A program made the position numbers and the translations under genes. Under the pieces are notes generated by a model, which saw nothing but the letters and a program-made list of their open reading frames with translations, made no database searches and was not told where the DNA came from. From assembly GCF_047302285.1 (NCBI RefSeq), contig NZ_CP154845.1:1612001-1676000 (forward strand): a DNA stretch of 64,000 nucleotides, in the 5' to 3' direction. The DNA comes from Robertmurraya sp047302285 (GTDB lineage Bacteria > Bacillota > Bacilli > Bacillales > Cytobacillaceae). Positions 7,474 to 16,371 of this stretch are shown here, in pieces (the first letter of the stretch is position 1; each line of letters opens with the position of its first letter).

Positions 7474-8412
7474 ATGAAGTGGTCTGAAATTGCCATTCAT
7501 ACAACAAATGAGGCGGTAGAGCCGATCTCAAATATTTTACATGAAGCAGGTGCCTCTGGGGTAGTCATTGAGGATCCTTTTGAGCTTGAGAAGGAGAGGG
7601 AAGACCGCTTCGGTGAAATCTACCAACTGAATCCTGACGATTATCCTGAAGAAGGAGTTATCGTAAAAGCCTATTTACCTGTTAATAGTTTTTTAGGTGA
7701 AACGGTTGAAGAAATAAAAGAAGCGATTAATGGATTAATCCTTCATAATATCGACATTGGGAAAAATACCGTTACCATTAGTGAAGTCAATGAGGAAGAA
7801 TGGGCAACCGCCTGGAAAAAATATTATCATCCTGTAAAGATCTCGGAAAAATTCACGATTGTTCCAACATGGGAGGAGTACACACCTGTTCATAGTGACG
7901 AACTCATTATTGAACTAGATCCAGGTATGGCCTTTGGTACCGGTACTCACCCAACAACGGTTATGTGTATACAAGCACTAGAGAGAACTGTGAATAAGGG
8001 TGACCATGTCGTTGACGTTGGAACAGGTTCTGGTGTTTTAACGATTGCTGCAGGTTTATTAGAAGCAGAAAAAATACAAGCGCTCGATTTGGATGAGGTA
8101 GCTGTAAATTCAGCTCGAATTAATATTAAGCTTAACAAGGTTCATGAGCGAGCAACTGTTTCTCAAAATAACCTACTTGATGGAATCGAGGGTCCGGTCG
8201 ATGTAGTGGTAGCGAACATACTTGCAGAAGTAATTGTTCGATTTACAGATGATGCTGCCCGGATCGTGAAACAAGGTGGATATTTTATTACGTCTGGTAT
8301 TATCCTTCAGAAGAAGCAAGAAGTGAAGGATGCGATTTTGAAGTCAGGCTTTGAAATTGTTGAAACGATTCAAATGGAAGATTGGATCGCATTTATCGCG
8401 AAAAAGATATAA
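7474..8412 (+). CDS. prmA: Ribosomal protein L11 methyltransferase PrmA
   Basis: 312 residues. The N-terminal ~120 residues form the L11-recognition domain; the C-terminal Rossmann fold carries the SAM motif VVDVGTGSGVLTIAAGLL near residue 177, preceded by the PrmA hallmark DPGMAFGTGTHPTT, and ANILAEVI near 245 as the catalytic loop equivalent. PrmA trimethylates lysines and the N terminus of ribosomal protein L11. The start is ATG 7474 with CGGAG upstream. It lies 65 nt after dnaJ and 16 nt before rsmE, the standard Bacillus arrangement. Confidence 0.95.
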   Translation: MKWSEIAIHTTNEAVEPISNILHEAGASGVVIEDPFELEKEREDRFGEIYQLNPDDYPEEGVIVKAYLPVNSFLGETVEEIKEAINGLILHNIDIGKNTVTISEVNEEEWATAWKKYYHPVKISEKFTIVPTWEEYTPVHSDELIIELDPGMAFGTGTHPTTVMCIQALERTVNKGDHVVDVGTGSGVLTIAAGLLEAEKIQALDLDEVAVNSARINIKLNKVHERATVSQNNLLDGIEGPVDVVVANILAEVIVRFTDDAARIVKQGGYFITSGIILQKKQEVKDAILKSGFEIVETIQMEDWIAFIAKKI

Positions 8413-8428
8413 TTCAAGAGGTGTTAAG

Positions 8429-9172
8429 ATGCAACGATATTTTGTGAGAAATTTCAAGGATGATCGTTTCTATATTTCTGAAGATGATCGCCATCATATT
8501 GTGAAGGTGATGCGTTTACAGGTGGATGATGAAATCTATTGTGCGAACGCTGGCAAAAGTGCACGCTGTCGAATAGAAGAAATTACCGATCAACAAGTCG
8601 TTGCAAAAGTTGTAAAATGGGAAGAAGCTACTGTTGAAATGCCAGTACAGGTGGCCATTGCGAGCGGTCTGCCCAAAGGGGATAAACTAGAGTGGATTAT
8701 CCAAAAAGGGACGGAATTAGGAGCTGCTACGTTTATCCCTTTTACGGCATCTCGCTCCATTGTGAAATGGGATGAGAAAAAAGCGTCGAAAAAGGTCGAG
8801 CGCTGGAATAAAATCGCAAAGGAAGCGGCTGAGCAATCTCATCGTCATGAACTACCAGAAGTCCATCATCCAGTAACAATAAAAAAACTGGTCGAATTAA
8901 GCAAAGGCTATGATTATAAATTAGTGGCATTTGAAGAAGATGCCAAGCAAGGTGAAGCATCTGTTCTTTATTCCATTTTAAAAGAGCTCAAAATGGGCGA
9001 GTCCATCCTCTTCGTTTTTGGACCGGAGGGTGGACTAACGGACGAGGAAGTCATTCTTTTAAAAGAAGAAGGATTTCTTTCTTGTGGTTTAGGTCCAAGA
9101 ATTTTAAGAACAGAAACAGCCCCATTATATGCACTAACTGCTGTTTCCTATCAAACAGAATTAACGAGGTGA
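8429..9172 (+). CDS. rsmE: 16S rRNA (uracil-1498-N3)-methyltransferase RsmE
   Basis: SPOUT-class methyltransferase for m3U1498 of 16S rRNA. Motifs: ASGLPKGDKLEWIIQKGTELG, FGPEGGLTDEE, and the C-terminal SAM knot LGPRILRTETA, in the expected order. I place the start at ATG 8429 (MQRYFVRNF, 247 residues) because CAAGAGGTG precedes it closely; the frame is open further upstream into prmA, but an overlap of that size is unlikely. It is followed after 6 nt by mtaB. Confidence 0.95.
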   Translation: MQRYFVRNFKDDRFYISEDDRHHIVKVMRLQVDDEIYCANAGKSARCRIEEITDQQVVAKVVKWEEATVEMPVQVAIASGLPKGDKLEWIIQKGTELGAATFIPFTASRSIVKWDEKKASKKVERWNKIAKEAAEQSHRHELPEVHHPVTIKKLVELSKGYDYKLVAFEEDAKQGEASVLYSILKELKMGESILFVFGPEGGLTDEEVILLKEEGFLSCGLGPRILRTETAPLYALTAVSYQTELTR

Positions 9173-9178
9173 AGATAA

Positions 9179-10528
9179 ATGGCATCAGTTGCCTTTCATA
9201 CATTAGGCTGTAAGGTCAATCATTATGAAACAGAAGCCATTTGGCAATTGTTTAAAGAGCAAGGATACGAACGAACTGATTTTGAATCTACATCTGATGT
9301 TTATGTTATCAATACTTGCACGGTGACAAATACAGGTGATAAAAAAAGCCGCCAGGTAATTAGACGAGCGATTAGAAAAAATCCTGATGCAGTTATTTGT
9401 GTCACAGGTTGTTACGCGCAAACATCACCAGCGGAAATTATGGCGATCCCTGGTGTTGATATTGTGGTCGGTACTCAAGATCGTGTCAAAATGCTTGAAT
9501 ACATTGAGCAATTTAAAGAAGAGCGCCAACCGATTAATGGTGTCGGCAATATCATGAAAAACCGTGTTTATGAAGAATTAGATGTACCTGCTTTTACAGA
9601 CAGAACAAGAGCTTCTTTAAAAATTCAAGAAGGCTGTAACAACTTCTGTACTTTTTGTATCATTCCTTGGGCACGCGGGCTCATGAGATCACGTGATCCA
9701 CAAGAAGTCATTCGCCAAGCACAACAGTTAGTTGATGCAGGCTATCAAGAAATTGTCTTAACAGGTATTCATACAGGTGGATACGGAGAAGACATGAAGG
9801 ATTACAATCTTGCGAGTCTTTTAAGAGACTTAGAAGCACAAGTAAAAGGATTGAAGCGTCTACGTATTTCTTCGATTGAGGCAAGCCAAATTACAGATGA
9901 AGTCATTGAAGTCATTGACCAATCAAACATCATCGTTAGACATTTACACATTCCGATTCAATCTGGTTCAAACACGGTATTAAAAAGAATGCGTCGTAAA
10001 TATACGATGGAGTTCTTTGCTGAAAGATTAGATCGCTTAAAGGAAGTTCTTCCTGGTCTTGCCGTCACATCTGATGTCATTGTTGGTTTCCCTGGCGAAA
10101 CAGAAGAAGAGTTTATGGAGACTTACAATTTCATCAAAAAGCATCAATTTTCAGAGCTTCATGTATTCCCATACTCTAAGAGAACAGGAACTCCAGCAGC
10201 GAGAATGGATGACCAAGTCGATGAAGATGTGAAAAACGACAGGGTTCATCGTCTTATTGCTCTTTCTGATCAACTTGCAAAAGAGTATGCTTCTCAATTT
10301 GAAGATGAAGTGCTTGAAGTAATTCCAGAAGAGGAATTTAAAGATGAACCAACGAGTGGAATGTATGTAGGTTATACAGATAACTACTTGAAAGTAGTCT
10401 TTAAAGGATCTGAAGACATGATTGGAAAAATTGTTAAAGTGAAGATTCAAAAGGCTGGTTATCCATATAACGAAGGACAATTTGTTCGCGTTTTAGACGA
10501 TATGGATGTGCAAGAAGCAGCTGTATAA
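9179..10528 (+). CDS. mtaB: tRNA t6A37 methylthiotransferase MtaB
   Basis: 449 residues. The N-terminal UPF0004 domain binds a second 4Fe-4S cluster (LGCKVNHYETE with its cysteine at residue 11, plus Cys 46 and 80 region), the radical-SAM domain has EGCNNFCTFCIIPWARG (C-x3-C-x2-C) near residue 155, and a TRAM domain ends the protein. It converts t6A to ms2t6A at position 37 of tRNAs decoding ANN codons. The start ATG 9179 has GAGGTGAAG upstream. It is last in the dnaJ-prmA-rsmE-mtaB run and a terminator follows. Confidence 0.95.
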   Translation: MASVAFHTLGCKVNHYETEAIWQLFKEQGYERTDFESTSDVYVINTCTVTNTGDKKSRQVIRRAIRKNPDAVICVTGCYAQTSPAEIMAIPGVDIVVGTQDRVKMLEYIEQFKEERQPINGVGNIMKNRVYEELDVPAFTDRTRASLKIQEGCNNFCTFCIIPWARGLMRSRDPQEVIRQAQQLVDAGYQEIVLTGIHTGGYGEDMKDYNLASLLRDLEAQVKGLKRLRISSIEASQITDEVIEVIDQSNIIVRHLHIPIQSGSNTVLKRMRRKYTMEFFAERLDRLKEVLPGLAVTSDVIVGFPGETEEEFMETYNFIKKHQFSELHVFPYSKRTGTPAARMDDQVDEDVKNDRVHRLIALSDQLAKEYASQFEDEVLEVIPEEEFKDEPTSGMYVGYTDNYLKVVFKGSEDMIGKIVKVKIQKAGYPYNEGQFVRVLDDMDVQEAAV

Positions 10529-10531
10529 AAG

Positions 10532-10562
10532 AAGGGACTGTACATGATGTGCAGTCCTTTTG
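10532..10562 (+). terminator. Terminator after mtaB
   Basis: AAGGGACTG pairs with CAGTCCTTTT around a short loop, ending in a T-run. Confidence 0.75.
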
Positions 10563-10578
10563 CATTTAGTAAAAGTCT

Positions 10579-10614
10579 GAGGTTATTTTTAAGAAAATGA
10601 CAAAAAATAACCTC
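10579..10614. repeat. Perfect 12-bp inverted repeat upstream of deoC
   Basis: GAGGTTATTTTT (10579-10590) and AAAAATAACCTC (10603-10614) are exact inverted repeats with a 12-nt spacer. They lie about 76 nt before deoC. This could be an operator or an A/T-rich hairpin in the leader; no T-run follows it. Confidence 0.6.
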
Positions 10615-10689
10615 GAAAAAGAGAAGCATGAATGATATGATGATAGAGGTACGTACAACTTAATGTGAAATTGGAAGGGGCATGACAAA

Positions 10690-11361
10690 ATGGAACAAAC
10701 AATTGCCAAATATATTGATCATACATTATTGAAAGCGGATGCTATGGAAGAGCAAATTGAACGTCTTTGCTTGGAAGCAAAAGAGTACGGATTTGCTTCT
10801 GTATGTGTGAATCCTACATGGGTTCGCTATGCAAGTGCGATACTTGAAGAGACAGATGTAAAGGTATGTACGGTAATAGGCTTTCCGTTAGGAGCTACAA
10901 CTTCAGAAACAAAAGCATTTGAAACGAAAAATGCAATTGAAAATGGTGCCACAGAAGTGGACATGGTTATTAATATTGGAGCTTTAAAGAGCGGTGATAC
11001 AGATTTAGTGGAAGCAGATATTCGTGCTGTTGTAGAGGCTGCAAAAGGAAAAGCACTTACGAAAGTCATTATTGAAACTTCTCTTCTTACTGAGGAAGAA
11101 AAAGTGACTGCATGTGAATTATCTGTCAAAGCAGGTGCTGATTTTGTGAAGACTTCAACTGGTTTCTCAACAGGTGGCGCGACAGTCGATGACATTCGCC
11201 TTATGAGAAAAGTAGTTGGACCTGAAATGGGTGTAAAAGCATCCGGCGGAGTAAGAAGTGCAGATGATGCGAAAAACATGATCGATGCTGGAGCAACAAG
11301 AATTGGTGCAAGCTCTGGGATTGCGATTGTACAAGGATTAACTTCAGATTCTGATTATTAA
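10690..11361 (+). CDS. deoC: Deoxyribose-phosphate aldolase DeoC
   Basis: 223 residues, matching Bacillus DeoC. It cleaves deoxyribose 5-phosphate to glyceraldehyde 3-phosphate and acetaldehyde. Seen: IDHTLLKADA at the N terminus, KVCTVIGFPLGATTS, the Schiff-base lysine region ADFVKTSTGFSTGGAT, and MGVKASGGVR. ATG 10690 has GGAAGGGG 9 nt before it. It stands alone here, with terminators on both sides, rather than in the dra-nupC-pdp operon seen in B. subtilis; only the upstream inverted repeat hints at regulation. Confidence 0.96.
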   Translation: MEQTIAKYIDHTLLKADAMEEQIERLCLEAKEYGFASVCVNPTWVRYASAILEETDVKVCTVIGFPLGATTSETKAFETKNAIENGATEVDMVINIGALKSGDTDLVEADIRAVVEAAKGKALTKVIIETSLLTEEEKVTACELSVKAGADFVKTSTGFSTGGATVDDIRLMRKVVGPEMGVKASGGVRSADDAKNMIDAGATRIGASSGIAIVQGLTSDSDY

Positions 11362-11373
11362 TAGAAAGAACGA

Positions 11374-11406
11374 AAAATGCCGGCTAAGAACCGGCATTTT
11401 TTTATT
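11374..11406. terminator. Bidirectional terminator between deoC and yqeW
   Basis: AAAAATGCCGG and CCGGCATTTTT flank a short loop, with A-runs before and T-runs after, so it can serve both convergent genes. Confidence 0.9.
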
Positions 11407-12322
11407 TTCCGTGAACTTTCAGGATGAAATCGGCAAACTTGTTTGCAAAAGGTAGAACAATTAACGAAGAAACACAGTTAAAAACTAAACTAATATGTGC
11501 TAATTGTACATCTGGTTCATTGGCAAGACTTAAAGCTAATTCTGACAAATATGGAATAAATGGATAGAATACGATAACGCCAACAAAATTCAACCATATA
11601 TGAGCATAAGCACAGAGCTGCGATTCCTTCCCACCGCCGATACTGGCAAGAAACGCCGTAATGCATGTGCCAATATTTGCTCCAAGCATAATGGCAATTC
11701 CAGCATCAATCCCAATTACATCGCTACTTAAAAAACCCATCGCAATTCCGGTCGTAGCAGTGCTCGATTGAATCACCATCGTGATCACAATCCCGGCCAT
11801 AACGCTGACGAATAGATTGTTATTCAATAATGTCGTGTATTCATTCATCCATGGTAATCCAGCAATCGGTGTGGCAAGAATCTCAAATCCATTCATCGCT
11901 GTAAAAATGAGGGCTAGTCCAAGTAAAACGAAGCCGATACTTTTAAGTACTGCTTTCTTCATAACAGCTAAAATAGCTCCTGCTATTGCGATTGGCACGA
12001 TCGCTGAATCGATGTTGAAGGTAATAAATTCGGTCGTAAATGTTGTGCCAATATTTGTTCCTAAAATAATGCCGATGGACCTTTTAAAGGTAAGCATTTT
12101 TGCAGAGATGAGACCAATTGTCATGACCATGACAGCGGAGCTCGATTGGAGTATACCAGTGACAATCGTTCCAACGAGTAGTCCCTTAAAAGGGGTATCT
12201 GTAAGTTTGACTAACCAATGTTTTAATGAAGAGACTGAAGCATTAAACAATCCTGTTCTCAAAAAAGTCATACCGACTAGAAATATTATAATAAATAAAA
12301 TAAAAGCTAAAATGTGAAGCAA
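11402..12322 (-). CDS. yqeW: Na/Pi cotransporter family protein YqeW
   Basis: Membrane protein of about 306 residues with eight or so hydrophobic segments and the two inverted family repeats marked by LQSSSAVMVMTIGL and IQSSTATTGIAMGF, each followed by GANIGT or GTNIGT. These mark the NptA/SLC34 fold that imports phosphate with sodium. There is no PhoU domain. The frame is open to ATG 12340, but AAAGGGTGATG then lies inside the coding part; a TTG start at 12322 puts that site at the correct distance. It lies between deoC and rpsU, the rpsU-side location matching B. subtilis. Substrate is inferred from family. Confidence 0.85.
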   Translation of the reverse strand: MLHILAFILFIIIFLVGMTFLRTGLFNASVSSLKHWLVKLTDTPFKGLLVGTIVTGILQSSSAVMVMTIGLISAKMLTFKRSIGIILGTNIGTTFTTEFITFNIDSAIVPIAIAGAILAVMKKAVLKSIGFVLLGLALIFTAMNGFEILATPIAGLPWMNEYTTLLNNNLFVSVMAGIVITMVIQSSTATTGIAMGFLSSDVIGIDAGIAIMLGANIGTCITAFLASIGGGKESQLCAYAHIWLNFVGVIVFYPFIPYLSELALSLANEPDVQLAHISLVFNCVSSLIVLPFANKFADFILKVHGK

Positions 12323-12488
12323 ACTCATCACCCTTTCCATAAACTTTATGGCGTAAAGGAGACAAGCATGCGTATAATTAGGGTAATGAGGAATTTATAG
12401 TGATACAAATTACAACAAATAGCTACAGCAATTTTGTAACTGGAATCGAAATGGTAGGGATGTTTAAGGAATGGGAGCGAGAATACTG

Positions 12489-12517
12489 TTGACCTTGCCC
12501 CGTCATTATATTATAAT
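12489..12517 (+). promoter_or_regulatory. Sigma-A promoter of rpsU
   Basis: TTGACC (12489-12494) and TATAAT (12512-12517) with exactly 17 nt between them, 60 nt before rpsU. Confidence 0.85.
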
Positions 12518-12576
12518 TGCAAAGTACATGGTTTCATGTAGTGTAAGTGTGTTGTGTTCGGAGGGAGGGAAAGAGA

Positions 12577-12750
12577 ATGTCTAAAACTGTTGTTCGTAAA
12601 AACGAATCACTTGAAGATGCTCTTCGTCGTTTTAAGCGTACTGTATCTAAGTCAGGTACTATACAAGAAGCTAGAAAGCGTGAATTCTACGAAAAACCTA
12701 GCGTAAAACGTAAGAAAAAGTCTGAAGCTGCAAGAAAACGTAAGTGGTAA
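12577..12750 (+). CDS. rpsU: 30S ribosomal protein S21
   Basis: 57 residues: MSKTVVRKNESLEDALRRF at the start and a very basic C terminus rich in Arg/Lys (KRKKKSEAARKRK), as in all Firmicute S21. The start is ATG 12577 behind GGAGGGAGGG; an upstream in-frame start would add 10 residues not found in the family. S21 sits near the anti-Shine-Dalgarno region of 16S rRNA. It is followed 14 nt later by yqeY, its usual partner. Confidence 0.97.
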   Translation: MSKTVVRKNESLEDALRRFKRTVSKSGTIQEARKREFYEKPSVKRKKKSEAARKRKW

Positions 12751-12764
12751 GAGAGGGTGTATTT

Positions 12765-13208
12765 ATGAGTCTTCTCGAGCGTTTGAATCAGGATATGAAA
12801 CAGGCGATGAAAAACAAAGAAAAAGACAAACTCTCATCTATTCGGATGATCAAGGCTTCACTTCAAAATGAAGGGATTAAACTTGGTCGCGAATTATCCG
12901 AAGATGAAGAGTTAACAGTCCTTTCTCGTGAGGTAAAACAACGCAAGGATTCCCTCCATGAATTTGATAAAGCAGGCCGCGAGGACCTAGTTGAAAAAAT
13001 TCGTACTGAATTACAGTATGTGGAAGAATATATGCCCCAACAGTTATCTGAAGAAGAAATTTCTAACATTGTCCAAGAGACAGTGGCAGAAGTAGGCGCT
13101 ACTTCAAAAGCTGACATGGGAAAAGTGATGGCTGCTATTATGCCGAAAGTAAAAGGCAAAGCAGATGGCTCACTCGTTAATAAACTTGTACAACAACACC
13201 TTTCATAA
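12765..13208 (+). CDS. yqeY: GatB/YqeY domain protein YqeY
   Basis: 147 residues: MSLLERLNQDMKQAMKNKEKDKLSSIRMIKASL is the usual opening, and YMPQQLSEEEI and TSKADMGKVMAAIMPKVKGKADGSLVNKLV cover the helical tail shared with the GatB C-terminal domain. That domain binds tRNA in the amidotransferase, so a tRNA or ribosome link is inferred, but the role is unproven. Start ATG 12765 has GAGAGGGTG upstream. Cotranscribed with rpsU. Confidence 0.92.
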   Translation: MSLLERLNQDMKQAMKNKEKDKLSSIRMIKASLQNEGIKLGRELSEDEELTVLSREVKQRKDSLHEFDKAGREDLVEKIRTELQYVEEYMPQQLSEEEISNIVQETVAEVGATSKADMGKVMAAIMPKVKGKADGSLVNKLVQQHLS

Positions 13209-13216
13209 ACGTATTA

Positions 13217-13249
13217 AAGACCATAGGGCTTAGGTTCTATGGTCTTTTT
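13217..13249 (+). terminator. Terminator after rpsU-yqeY
   Basis: AAAGACCATAG and CTATGGTCTTTTT form an 11-bp stem with a T-run. Confidence 0.92.
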
Positions 13250-13408
13250 ACGTTTCTTTCTATAGCAGGGACATTCCTTTTATAGTTAATTGTTTATATA
13301 TACGATGCAACTGTGGTAGAGTAAATATAGAAATATAACGAAATTTGAAACCTTTTCATGGTCTTACCCGTATTCTTACTATCGCCATTTATGAGAGGGG
13401 GGAATATT

Positions 13409-14749
13409 GTGCAAAGCCATTTGAGGATCAGAAGGGTAGTTACGCTTCTTTCTTTTCTGGCAGCCCTCATCATCTTAGCGCTACCTAACCATGGAAATGC
13501 TGATAATGATGTAGTGTACGTTGTACCTATCGAAAACTCCGTTGAGAAAGGACTATCATCTTTCTTAAAACGGGGCGTAGAAACTGCGGAGAAGGAAAAT
13601 GCGAAAGCCATTATTTTTGAAATAAATACACCTGGTGGAGCGGTCGATGCAGCCGGTGAAATTGGGAAGTTATTTACGTCAACATCTCTAAAAACGGTCT
13701 CATTTATTAATAAAGATGCCTTGTCTGCTGGTGCTTTCATCTCATTGAACACAGATGAGATATACATGGTACCAGGAGCAACGATGGGTGCTGCAGCGAT
13801 CATTGATTCAGAGGGTAATGCAGCTGATCAAAAGGCTCAGTCTTATTGGCTGAGTGCCATGAAAGGGGCAGCTGAACAAAACGGTCGCGATCCAATCTAC
13901 GCATTAGCGATGGCAGACACGGAAGTAGACCTACCTGAGCTTGGTGCTCCGAAAGGAAAACTTCTAACACTAACATCTGATCAAGCATTTGAGGTCGGCT
14001 ATTCAGAAGGTACTGTCGCCTCTATTGATGAAGTTATCGTGAAGCTTGGATATCCAAATGCAGAAATCCGTACAGTCGATGAAAGTTTCGCTGAGAAATT
14101 GGCTAGATTTATAACGAATCCTATCGTCATTCCTATTTTATTATCTATAGGGAGCTTAGGACTTGTTCTCGAACTATATTCACCTGGATTTGGTATTCCT
14201 GGATTTATGGGAATCTCAGCCCTCTTAATGTTCTTTTACGGTCATTTAGTGGCCGGACTGGCAGGTTATGAGACGCTGATATTATTCGTCCTCGGGGTTG
14301 GGCTTATCATCTTGGAGTTTTTCCTTCCAGGAGGAGTAGCAGGAATTATCGGGTTTATTTCCATAATGGCGAGTTTGTTCCTAGCCACAGACAATGTGGT
14401 TTACATGGGAATATCTTTACTAATCGCTATAGGAGTGTCGATTTTAGCTTCTATCTTAATGATAAAGGTGTTTGGTAAAAAGATGAAAATATTCAGGAAG
14501 ATTGTTTTAAGAGACTCTACTAATACGGAAAGCGGTTATGTTTCGAATAGAACGAGATCAGATCTTATCGGTGTTGTTGGCCAAACGTTAACAGCACTAC
14601 GACCATCTGGAACAGTTCTTGTTGACGATGAGCGCCTTGATGTTGTCAGTGAAGGGGCTTTCATCGAAAAAAATAAAATGGTTAAAATTGTGAAGGCAGA
14701 AGGAGCAAGAATTGTTGTACGAGAAATACCAAATTTAAATAAAGAATAG
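13409..14749 (+). CDS. yqeZ: NfeD-family membrane-bound ClpP-class serine protease
   Basis: About 446 residues in the form that starts at GTG 13409, chosen because GAGAGGGGGGAA lies 5-8 nt upstream. Order: an N-terminal signal/membrane segment (residues 10-31), a ClpP/SppA-like protease domain with INTPGGAVDAAGE and the serine motif SAGAFISLNTDEIYMVPGATMGAA, four or five membrane helices at about 230-360, and a C-terminal OB-fold NfeD domain. It is paired with the flotillin gene floA 18 nt downstream, the usual NfeD-flotillin pairing, and is thought to act with it in membrane microdomains. Confidence 0.92.
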   Translation: MQSHLRIRRVVTLLSFLAALIILALPNHGNADNDVVYVVPIENSVEKGLSSFLKRGVETAEKENAKAIIFEINTPGGAVDAAGEIGKLFTSTSLKTVSFINKDALSAGAFISLNTDEIYMVPGATMGAAAIIDSEGNAADQKAQSYWLSAMKGAAEQNGRDPIYALAMADTEVDLPELGAPKGKLLTLTSDQAFEVGYSEGTVASIDEVIVKLGYPNAEIRTVDESFAEKLARFITNPIVIPILLSIGSLGLVLELYSPGFGIPGFMGISALLMFFYGHLVAGLAGYETLILFVLGVGLIILEFFLPGGVAGIIGFISIMASLFLATDNVVYMGISLLIAIGVSILASILMIKVFGKKMKIFRKIVLRDSTNTESGYVSNRTRSDLIGVVGQTLTALRPSGTVLVDDERLDVVSEGAFIEKNKMVKIVKAEGARIVVREIPNLNKE

Positions 14750-14767
14750 CTTTAAGGAGGAAGTAAT

Positions 14768-15766
14768 ATGCCTATTGATGCACCAACTATATTTTTATTA
14801 GTGGCAATTGTATTAGGGATAATACTAATTGCCGTATTACTTACATTTGTTCCAGTAATGCTGTGGATTTCAGCACTAGCAGCAGGTGTAAGAGTTAGTA
14901 TCTTTACACTTATCGGGATGAGATTACGAAGAGTTATTCCAAGTCGAGTCATTAATCCATTGATTAAAGCTCATAAAGCAGGAATAAATGTGACAACCAA
15001 CCAACTGGAAAGTCACTACCTTGCTGGAGGTAATGTTGATAGAGTAGTAAACGCACTAATTGCAGCACAAAGAGCGAATATTGAACTTTCTTTTGAACGC
15101 TGTGCAGCGATTGATTTAGCTGGGCGTGATGTTCTTGAAGCTGTACAAATGAGTGTAAATCCGAAAGTAATTGAAACTCCTTTTATTGCCGGTGTGGCGA
15201 TGGACGGGATTGAAGTGAAAGCAAAAGCGAGAATCACCGTTCGTGCAAATATTGAGCGCCTCGTCGGGGGAGCTGGAGAAGAAACTGTTATTGCCCGTGT
15301 TGGTGAAGGGATTGTTTCGACAATTGGTTCCTCATCTAACCATAAGAAAGTGTTAGAAAATCCTGACATGATTTCTCAAACCGTTTTATCAAAAGGGTTA
15401 GATTCTGGGACAGCCTTTGAAATTCTCTCGATTGATATAGCGGATGTAGATATCGGTAAGAACATTGGTGCAGAGTTACAAACAGAACAAGCGGAAGCAG
15501 ATAAGAAGATTGCTCAAGCAAAAGCGGAAGAGCGTCGTGCAATGGCAGTAGCACAAGAACAAGAAATGAAGGCGCGTGTCGAAGAAATGAGAGCGAAAGT
15601 GGTCGAAGCAGAAGCAACTGTACCACTTGCTATGGCAGAGGCCCTTAAATCTGGAAACATTGGTGTAATGGATTATATGAATATCCAAAACATTTCTGCT
15701 GATACAGATATGAGAGATTCAATCGGTAAAATTACCGATGATGAAAAAGGGAAAAAGAACGACTAA
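14768..15766 (+). CDS. floA: Flotillin-like protein FloA
   Basis: 332 residues, one more than B. subtilis FloA. A hydrophobic membrane hairpin at residues 7-40 is followed by the SPFH-like domain and a long Ala/Glu-rich coiled coil (EAEADKKIAQAKAEERRAM), then the conserved end MDYMNIQNISADTDMRDSIG. FloA organises functional membrane microdomains. Start ATG 14768 has TTTAAGGAGG just before it. It follows nfeD and precedes a yqfB-like gene, as in B. subtilis. Confidence 0.96.
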   Translation: MPIDAPTIFLLVAIVLGIILIAVLLTFVPVMLWISALAAGVRVSIFTLIGMRLRRVIPSRVINPLIKAHKAGINVTTNQLESHYLAGGNVDRVVNALIAAQRANIELSFERCAAIDLAGRDVLEAVQMSVNPKVIETPFIAGVAMDGIEVKAKARITVRANIERLVGGAGEETVIARVGEGIVSTIGSSSNHKKVLENPDMISQTVLSKGLDSGTAFEILSIDIADVDIGKNIGAELQTEQAEADKKIAQAKAEERRAMAVAQEQEMKARVEEMRAKVVEAEATVPLAMAEALKSGNIGVMDYMNIQNISADTDMRDSIGKITDDEKGKKND

Positions 15767-15821
15767 ATGATCTGTTTGAGTAAAATTGTGGCTCCTATAT
15801 TAGGAAGGGAGGTAGCCTCTC

Positions 15822-16310
15822 TTGCAATTCTTATTAGATAACCCTTTTATAATCATTATTCTTTTAGGGATCCTTTCTTCCCTATTTAAGAAAAACAAAG
15901 AACAACCAACGAAAAAAAGTCCTACAAGGCAAGCTGCACCTACAAGAACTGAGGGTCCTCCTCCATCGAATCCGATGGCAGAGGTATTTAAAGAATTTAT
16001 TGAAGTAGAAGAAAAGACACCTGCCAAGCCTTTCTACAATGAATATATCGATACAAAAAAAGAGGCTGAAGCAAAAATTGCGGCTCTGAGAGAGCAGCAG
16101 AAACAATATGCTGAACGAGCAAATAGAATGAATACGCAAGGTCGAATGAATGTAGAAACTAAGCCGATAATGGCTGTTGAGACAACAAAAAGCGGCAGAA
16201 CGTTTAATGTGGAAGGCGAAAAGCTGGCAGATGCCATTATTTGGTCTGAAATTCTTGGTCCGCCACGGGCAAAAAAGCCCCATCGTTCGATGAACTATCG
16301 CTCACGATAA
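15822..16310 (+). CDS. yqfB: YqfB-like hypothetical protein
   Basis: 162 residues, starting TTG 15822 behind GGGAGGTAGCC. One N-terminal membrane segment (IIIILLGILSSLF, residues 9-21) is followed by a hydrophilic, Lys/Glu-rich region with EKTPAKPFYNEY and a conserved-looking end (IIWSEILGPPRAKKPHRSM). The last motif, ILGPPRAKKPH, is what I recognise in proteins encoded after floA. Function unknown; the position suggests a link with NfeD-FloA. Symbol rests on synteny. Confidence 0.7.
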   Translation: MQFLLDNPFIIIILLGILSSLFKKNKEQPTKKSPTRQAAPTRTEGPPPSNPMAEVFKEFIEVEEKTPAKPFYNEYIDTKKEAEAKIAALREQQKQYAERANRMNTQGRMNVETKPIMAVETTKSGRTFNVEGEKLADAIIWSEILGPPRAKKPHRSMNYRSR

Positions 16311-16321
16311 AAAGAAGTGCT

Positions 16322-16371
16322 AGAACCCCCTTTCATCTCATAAATATGAGATGAAAGGGGGTTCTTTTTTT
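16322..16371 (+). terminator. Perfect 20-bp terminator containing the yqfC ribosome binding site
   Basis: The left arm 16322-16341 and right arm 16346-16365 are exact reverse complements over 20 nt with a 4-nt loop, followed by seven T at 16365-16371. The right arm contains AAAGGGGG, the only plausible ribosome binding site for yqfC, whose ATG begins at 16372. It terminates nfeD-floA-yqfB and could also hide the yqfC start. Confidence 0.9.

Noticed and set aside
10827..11279. 150-residue open frame on the minus strand inside deoC
   Set aside because: Shadow frame of a conserved enzyme; composition follows the complement of deoC.
13294..13803. 169-residue open frame on the minus strand over nfeD
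   Set aside because: Antisense shadow of a well-supported gene with no ribosome binding site or family motif.
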